Below are positions 30,148 through 37,500 of a stretch of 43,310 nt of DNA, piece after piece; the first letter of the stretch is position 1; each line of letters starts with the position of its first letter. Position numbers and translations under genes: made by a program. Below the pieces are notes generated by a model that saw nothing but the letters and a program-made list of their open reading frames with translations, had not been told where the DNA came from and ran no database searches. This stretch comes from an uncultured Oscillospiraceae bacterium (GTDB lineage: Bacteria; Bacillota; Clostridia; Oscillospirales; Oscillospiraceae): NCBI GenBank assembly GCA_944385535.1, contig CALWXR010000022.1, positions 1-43,310 on the forward strand, read 5' to 3'.

Positions 30148-31242
30148 TTATAGTTCCATATCCTGTTCTTCCTCACAGTCCAACACAGGGGTGTCCGGCG
30201 GGGATTCCCCGTGTTCTTCAAACTGCTGTCGGGTCTGAATCGCAGCGGACAGTTTGGCAAGCAGGTCAAACATTTTGGTGCTGTCCCGGCTGCCTTTGAA
30301 ATAGCGGTAGTTCCATTCTCCAATTTGGGGATCGTACCGGATACTGTGAAGCGAATTGATGATCCAGCCCTGTGTTTTGAGAGGAACAGGAATTTCATGC
30401 TCACGAAAGAGCTGCATAATGAGAGATTTGCCGTTGATCTCCCGGTTTATCACCTCCTTTCCCGCCATAATATTTCCTTCGGCCTCACGGATGGCGGAAT
30501 CGTAACGGGCCTGTCGTTCTTGTGCCAACTGCTGTTCACGGGCGTCTTGCTGCGCCCGTCTTTCATCAGCTTGCCGTTGCCGCTCCGCAGCAATGGGGGC
30601 ATTGTGGGCTTTTGCTTCCTCATACCGTCCAAGCAGATTGGCAAATCCCAGATCAGCCCACCGGTCCGGGGCTTCCATACTCTGATTGAAAACCCTTTCG
30701 ATCTCACCCCGGATGCCATGCTCCAGAGTGGGCAGCCATTTCAGGACTTCCTCAAGTCGGTGCCGCTGGTCAATGCCCACCATAAACCCGTCGCATGGAA
30801 TATAAACCGTTTGGAAGAACTCCCGTTTCTTCTCCGTTGTGTAGAGTTCAATGCCGTTTTCGTTGTAGAAGCGGTAGTAGAAGTGCTTGTTTCCCATCAG
30901 GTCTTTGGCAAAAACCCGGTTCTCGTCTTTTTCCTTTGGCGGGAAGATGTCCTTTTTCTTTTCATCCGGTCGGGTATAGCGGGGAGAAAGACCGGTACGC
31001 TCCAAGCTACTGTTAATCACTTGCTGAACCTTTTCTATTCCGCCGTGGCTCTTGATAAAAAGTGCAAGATATTCCGCATCCCGCGCTGGGCAGAGATGCA
31101 GTCCGGTTTTGCCTTCATAAACAGCCCCTTTATACTGAAAGAGGTCAAGGCCAAAGTCATTCCGCAGCGGTTTCGTTTCCTGAACGGGTGTAAAAGCCCC
31201 CTCACGGAAGATATAGCAGACAGCCGAATGTTTCTCGCCCAT
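30148..31242 (-). CDS. Hypothetical coiled-coil protein with DMEL tail
   Basis: A 364-residue soluble protein. The first 160 residues form an alpha/beta region (SAVCYIFREGAFTPVQETKPLRNDFGLDLFQYKGAVYEGKTGLHLCP); then comes an Arg/Gln/Glu-rich coiled coil (AAERQRQADERRAQQDAREQQLAQERQAR, about 220-250) and a helical domain (LFREHEIPVPLKTQGWIINSLHSI). The C-terminus CEEEQDMEL carries the common acidic tail (Leu coded CTA, stop TAA). ATG start with GAGGTGG 8 bases upstream. No family recognised; charged coiled coils are frequent in polyvalent mobile-element proteins. Confidence 0.78.
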   Translation of the reverse strand: MGEKHSAVCYIFREGAFTPVQETKPLRNDFGLDLFQYKGAVYEGKTGLHLCPARDAEYLALFIKSHGGIEKVQQVINSSLERTGLSPRYTRPDEKKKDIFPPKEKDENRVFAKDLMGNKHFYYRFYNENGIELYTTEKKREFFQTVYIPCDGFMVGIDQRHRLEEVLKWLPTLEHGIRGEIERVFNQSMEAPDRWADLGFANLLGRYEEAKAHNAPIAAERQRQADERRAQQDAREQQLAQERQARYDSAIREAEGNIMAGKEVINREINGKSLIMQLFREHEIPVPLKTQGWIINSLHSIRYDPQIGEWNYRYFKGSRDSTKMFDLLAKLSAAIQTRQQFEEHGESPPDTPVLDCEEEQDMEL

Positions 31243-31258
31243 ATATCACCACCTCACA

Positions 31259-31549
31259 TCACTGCTCCAGCTCATGCTCGTTGTCATCGTCCAGGCGCAG
31301 AGCAAGGAACTCTTTGATACAGTGTTCTGCCGCCTCGTCAGTGGGGTACAGCAGTTCCAGCGTCAGGTCGTCCAGGTTCTGATCTTCCAGACGGGGGTAG
31401 CCCGACAGCGTGTTTTTGATATACGCCGTGAGAAGATCATGGGGGCTGAATGCCTCCAGCAGCATGATCTTATACTTCGGCAGAAGCGCAGGAAGGAACT
31501 CTTTCAGAATCCCAATCTTCCTCGCCATCAGATCGTTGTCCGTTTTCAT
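31259..31549 (-). CDS. Hypothetical small acidic protein overlapping the helicase end
   Basis: A 96-residue protein (LPALLPKYKIMLLEAFSPHDLLTAYIKNTLSGY, then LTLELLYPTDEAAEHCIKEFLALR and DDDNEHELEQ). The ATG at 31549 has GAGGTG 7 bases upstream, so the gene overlaps the end of the giant helicase gene by 80 bases in another frame. A shorter start at 31465, just after the helicase stop, is possible but lacks a ribosome binding site. The acidic end is similar in character to the common tail. Function unknown. Confidence 0.7.
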   Translation of the reverse strand: MKTDNDLMARKIGILKEFLPALLPKYKIMLLEAFSPHDLLTAYIKNTLSGYPRLEDQNLDDLTLELLYPTDEAAEHCIKEFLALRLDDDNEHELEQ

Positions 31550-34500
31550 CCAAAATCACCTCGCTTTCCTGTAATGACTCAAACTCCAACTTGGTATTGA
31601 TTTCTGTGAGTTGGGCAACCTTTTCCGACAACTCATCCTCATAAATAAACGGCTGTCCAACCTGTTGTTGGGCAACCGCCAGTTGTTTTTGCACTTCCTC
31701 TAACTCACGCTGGGCCTCTTTAAGATAGCCGGGAATCCGTTCGGCAAGGTGTTCAATGCGGGTGATAGCACCTAAAGCGGAAGTTCCAACCTCCGTTGTG
31801 TAGTGGTGGTTGTATCTCAAAACCAATCGTGAAACATAACCAACCGACAGATACAACGGGAAACTGCGATAAGCACCAATCTCAAATTCTTCCGAATCGT
31901 CCTTTGCGCCTTCTTTTATCATGCGATAAAGCAGCCCGAAGGCTTCTCCGGCCTCTGACCGTTCTGTATAGCGTTTGCCATCCAGGACAATCGAAAAGTC
32001 GCTGCCGGCCGATTGGTTCAGCAGTTTAATATCCTCACCGATCTGGTCGATTTCCTTTTCATACCGCCTGATCTGCCCAGGATAAATAGTGCTGATTTTG
32101 CGCTCCAAAGAAAGTTGTTCGTTACTCCACGCACCCCGCAGGATTTTCAATTCCGTGACCCGGTTTTCCAGTTCCATCTTCTGTGCAACCATCGGATTGT
32201 CGGTAGCGGCCGCCTTGAACTGTGCAGCAGACAGGACGGTTTCATCCACATCCTCGCAGGAACGGGCGATATGCTTTCCGGTAAGAATCTGCGTGATATA
32301 CCGCAATTTCTGCTCCTGAATCTGCCAGAGATACGCATCAAATGTCCCTTTGGCCACGAATTGCTTTATCATAATTTCCGGGTTTTCGTTGCCCTGCCGT
32401 ACCCCACGCCCATTTCGCTGTGTAATGTCAGAGGGTTTCCACGGACAGTCCAGATGGTCAATGGAGATTACCTTATTCTGAACATTCACGCCGGTTCCCA
32501 GCTTGCTGGTGCTGCCGATCAGGATACGGACTTTTCCTTGGCGGGTACGCTCGAACAGCTCCTGCCGCTGTGCTTCAGAAGTGGCGTCGTGAACAAAGGC
32601 TATCTCCGATTCCGGCACACCCTTTGCCAGCAGCACATTTCTTATTTCATCATATACATTGAATTTCCCGGCTTTGGGAGTGCCAACATCACAAAAGACA
32701 AGCTGCGTGGAAGCAGAGGCGGCGGTGTCCTTCCAAACCTGATAAACATCCTCAATGCAGACACTCAACTTGCTTCCTGTACCATCCGCGTCCGGTCGAA
32801 TCAGGCGCGGGTCAATCGCCATCAGGCGGGCCTCACCGGTCAGCTTCAGCATATTATCTTCTTCCGGCTTCACTCGACCGGTTCGGATTGCTTCTGCTCG
32901 CATGATAAAATCAGCCATGATCGCCTGCTGTGCGGGTGTGGCTTCCACTGAAACAATCTCCGCCTTACCAGTGCGAACAGCCGGGAGTCCGGGAATATCC
33001 AACATATCCGCTGTTTTGACATCAGCGACCTCACGAAAGACCGCCATCAGTTCAGGGAGATTGTAGAAGCGGACGAAGCGATCACGCATCCGATAGCCGC
33101 CGCCCTCCGGCTTCAATTCCAGCACAGAGGTTCGTTTGGCAAAATGAGCGATCCATGTGTCGAAGTAGGACCAGCCAAAGCGTTCCAACTCCTGCGGCTG
33201 CAAATACCGCTGCATGACGAACAGTTCGGAAATCGAGTTACTGATTGGCGTTCCGGTCGCAAATACTACGCCGCGCCCCTGATTCGTTTCCTGTAAATAC
33301 TGGCATTTGAGCAGCATATCAAAGGCCCGCTGACTGGAAGAAGTTGTGATGCCAGCCACATTCCTCAGTTTGGTAAAGACAAAACAGTTTTTGAAAAAAT
33401 GCGCCTCGTCCACCATCATCATATCTACGCCCAGCTGCTCAAAGGTCAGCAGATCGTCTTTCTTTTCCTCGGCAGACAGCTTTTTCAGCCGTTCATCCAG
33501 ATTCTTGCGGAAAATGACCATCTGCTTGACGGACCAATTTTCACCGTTTTCGCTTTTGATCTCATAGATAGCATTTTCAATATCGTTGATCTGCCGTTCC
33601 AACATAGCGATCTGCCGCTCTGTGGAGATTGGGATTTTCTCAAATTGACTGTGTGCCAGAATCACTGCGTCATATTCTCCGGTGGCGATCTTGGAAATAT
33701 AGCGGTTGCGATTTTTAGGGGTAAAATCCTCTGCGGTGGATACCAAAAGGTTTGCGTTGGGGAAAAAGCGATAGAACTCTGTTGCCCACTGGCCTACCAG
33801 GGGATTGGGAACCACAAACACCGCCTTGTGGATCGCTCCCAGGTTTTTGAGGTACATCCCGGCGGCAATTAAAGCAGCGGTCTTTCCGGCGCCTACCTCA
33901 TGTGCAGCAAGCCCCGTCCCGGTATAGATAACACGGGCAGCAAAATCAAGCTGATGCTTCCGCAGTTTCATCTCTGTGTTCATGCCGGGGAATACCAGAT
34001 GGCTCCCGTCAAACTCACGGGGACGAACCGTGTTGAAAGTTTCATTGTAGATCCGCAGAAGCGTATCCCGGCGCTCCGGTTCTTTCCAAACCCAGGACGC
34101 AAACGCCTCCTGAATCTGTTGCTGCTTGGCACGGGCAATCATCGTTTCCTGTGCGTTGATTACATATTTAACTGACTTATTTCCATTTTCATTGATGTAT
34201 TCCTGCCGGTCACGGACTGTTGAGGATTGCATATTAAGGCAATCCTCAAAAATCTCATAAGCATTTTTCCGCTTGGTTCCAAAAGTCTGGTTGACCATTA
34301 CGGAATCCGGTTCCGCACCTTTATTGGTAACACGCCAGGTCGTAGTGTAGGAAAAATACTCAATGTCAATACGGTGCCGGTTGTCACCGCCCTCAATGAC
34401 CTTTTCATATCCACTGGTCTGGAAGGTTTCATACATGAATTGACGGTAATACTCAATGGGGACCCAGATGGCGCCCATATTCACTTCAATGTCGGCAGGA

Positions 34501-37500
34501 GTCAGCGGTTCTGGCTGTACTTCCTCCAAAGCCTCTACATTCCGGGCAAAGAGTTCCGGTTCTTCTGCTGCCTTCTGACGTGCGTAGAGCAGCTTATCCC
34601 GCACATGACCACTGAGATATTCTTCTGCGAGTTCCCATCCTTCCAGCGGATTGCCGTAGTATTTCTGAGGATTGAGATAGATGCGAGTATCCAGTTCACG
34701 CACCAATTCTTCCGGCTCTTTTCCCGTCAGGAAGGACATATAGGGCAAATCCACCCGCAGCTTGTGATTCAGGCAGATTTGAAGGGCATCCTCGGCGGTG
34801 TCTGCATGATTGACCTGACGGAAGGGGCGGATGGTGGCTTTGGTGAAGATCGCTGATTTATCCCAACCGGTCTTGTCTTTCCGCTCATCCTCGATAGAGC
34901 GCAGCAACGGGAATTGGTCATCATTAGAAAAAGCGAGGATGTTTCCTTTGCTGTTGATGGCTCCATACTTTGCAACGAAGCGGTCATATACCTGATTGAG
35001 TGTGTCCTGCGCTTTCTGAAGATCAATCGGGTCATACTCATGGGACTGGATGTTGATAACCTCCAGCAGCGCAGTACGGATTTCGCACAATCCCTTGATT
35101 CTTTCGGCCTTCATGCCGGTGTAAGGCTGCGGGATCAGCTTATCTTTTTCACAGAAGAAGATCTCGCCATTCCGCACAACATAGGTGAAGTTTTTGGTTC
35201 CGGCCGGAGCGTCCTCATACTCTGTATTGCTTTCTTCCGGTTCGTCTGCCTCAATTTCTTCATCTGGCTCTGCTGTGAAACGGGCGTACAGGGAGTCAAC
35301 CGCTTGGGTAAGATGCTGGTTCAGGTCAAAATCTTCCGGGGCAACACAGGCCGTCCCATCTTCGTTGCCGTACATATTCCGGCTGCTCACCATCTCGCCC
35401 ATGAGCATTTCGGGATTATCTTTGAAATAGCGGTTATAGGCGATCCATTTACTGCGGTCCAGGTCAGTTTCAATCCAGGACGGAAGATTCGCGCGATCAA
35501 GTTCTATGGGCTGCACTCTCTTTTTTAAGAAAACAACATCCGCTGTTACATCGGTTCCCGCCAAAGCCTTGAACGCTGTGTTGGGTAGGCGAATGGCGCC
35601 GATGAACTCTGCCCGCCGTGCGATATATTCCCGAAGGCTCTCGTCCTTGCGATCCATAATTCCTTTGCTGGTGATAAAGGCAATGATGCCACCCGGTTTC
35701 GCAAGGTCCAGGGACTTGATGAAGAAATAGTCATGGATGTACAGGTTCAGGTCATTGTAGCGCCGGTCATAGATTTTAACGGAGTTGAACGGGATATTGC
35801 CCAGAATCACATCAAAGCTGTTGTCCTCAAATTTGGTGGCTTCATATCCCATGATGGAAATATCCGCATCAGGATAAAGCTGCTTTGCGATTCTGCCGGT
35901 GATGGAATCCAACTCTACGCCAAACAGCTTGCTCCCTTGAAACTGCTCCGGCAGCACAGAATAGAAGTTGCCGGTTCCCATACCGGGGTCCAGGATTTTT
36001 CGGTCAGGGCCGCCCTCGAAGCCAAAGCGTTCCAGGGCGCGGTAAATGTGCCGGATCAGGTCAGGCTCGGTGTAGTAGGCTGTGATGGTGGAGTTCATGG
36101 CCGCCTTGTATTCCACATCAGTCAGCAGGGACTTCAATTCCTGATATTCGTTCTCCCAACCAGAGGCCGTACTGGAGAAAGCATTGGCAAGCCCGCCCCA
36201 TCCGACATAACGGGCAAGGATGATTTGTTCTTCCGGTGTCGCTGTCCGCTTTTCCAGCTCAATCTGCTTGAGCAGCTTGATTGCCATGACATTGTTTTTA
36301 TATTTGGTTTTTGCTCCACTTGGATACAGGTCATAGTCCTCAGAAAAACGGAAGTTGTGTGTGGCGACCTGCGGCGCCGCAGGTGGCTCACGAAGGGGCG
36401 CCAGATCAGTGGGGGTGGCTTCATCCATAACAGCGGGCGCCTCTGCTGCTGTACCATCGCCCATTCGTACAAAGGCGCGAATGGGGCGCAGTTCTTCCAG
36501 CTCTTTTTCCAGCCGGTATTGCGTGTCCTCCAGATCGTCCATGTCGGCAGCTTCTTGGGGGGAGAGAATAGCCCCACCGTCCAGGCGCCGCACATAAGCG
36601 TCAAATTCCCGCGTAATATCTTCAAGGTCATTTTGTACCCGGAGATAGTCGGGATTGGGCTGTTCATCCACCACGGCTTGGTACAGGGCTGAGCCATCCT
36701 CGGTCAAATACCCCCATACAATTTCCTCATTGGGATATTGCCCTTGCAGATAGCGGAGCATCTGGGTTGCGATACCTTGGCGGCGGTAGTCCTCCAAGAC
36801 TTCAATCATGCTGATATGGGGCCGCCCCTCAAAAATGCTGTACCGGATGGTTCCAACTGTCAGCTCACCTCGGACCGCCTGCATCAGCATATCAATCTGC
36901 CCATGATGGGCGTCCAGGGCTTCATCTAAAATCTGTGTTTCCTCTGCTTCATCGTGTTCCCAGGGAGCCATACGGGTTTCATAATCGTCAATTATTTCTT
37001 TGGTTATCCCTTCCGGCTTTTCCGGGAGCAGATCATACAGCTCTCGCATTTTAGCTATCTGTGCATGGATGCTACCCGCCCACAAATGCTTTTCGTGCTG
37101 ATGGCCTTCACTTAGAAAATACTCGCAGTCCGCTTTAAGGCGCCCTAAAAGGCCATATTCAAAACTGTAATCATACGGTTCTGTTTCTCCCTCAAGCGGC
37201 TCATCGGTTTCCGGCTCCGGCAGACTGACAACAGGGGTTTCCAGATAGCGGCCTTCATCCACCAGGCGTTGCACGACACCGGCAGCCCGCGCCCAGGACA
37301 GCTTTGTTTCCTGTGTTTCGCCCTGCTCATCCTGCCATTCGATAGTGACACCTTCACTATTGAACATGGCGTATTTCACGCCCATTTCATCACCGGAGAA
37401 CCCTTCATATCCATATAGCTTTTTTAGAAAAGCAGTAAATTCTGATCCGGTGGGGTGGGTCTGAGCAAACTCGTAGATTTGTTCTTTTTTTCCTGCGGTA

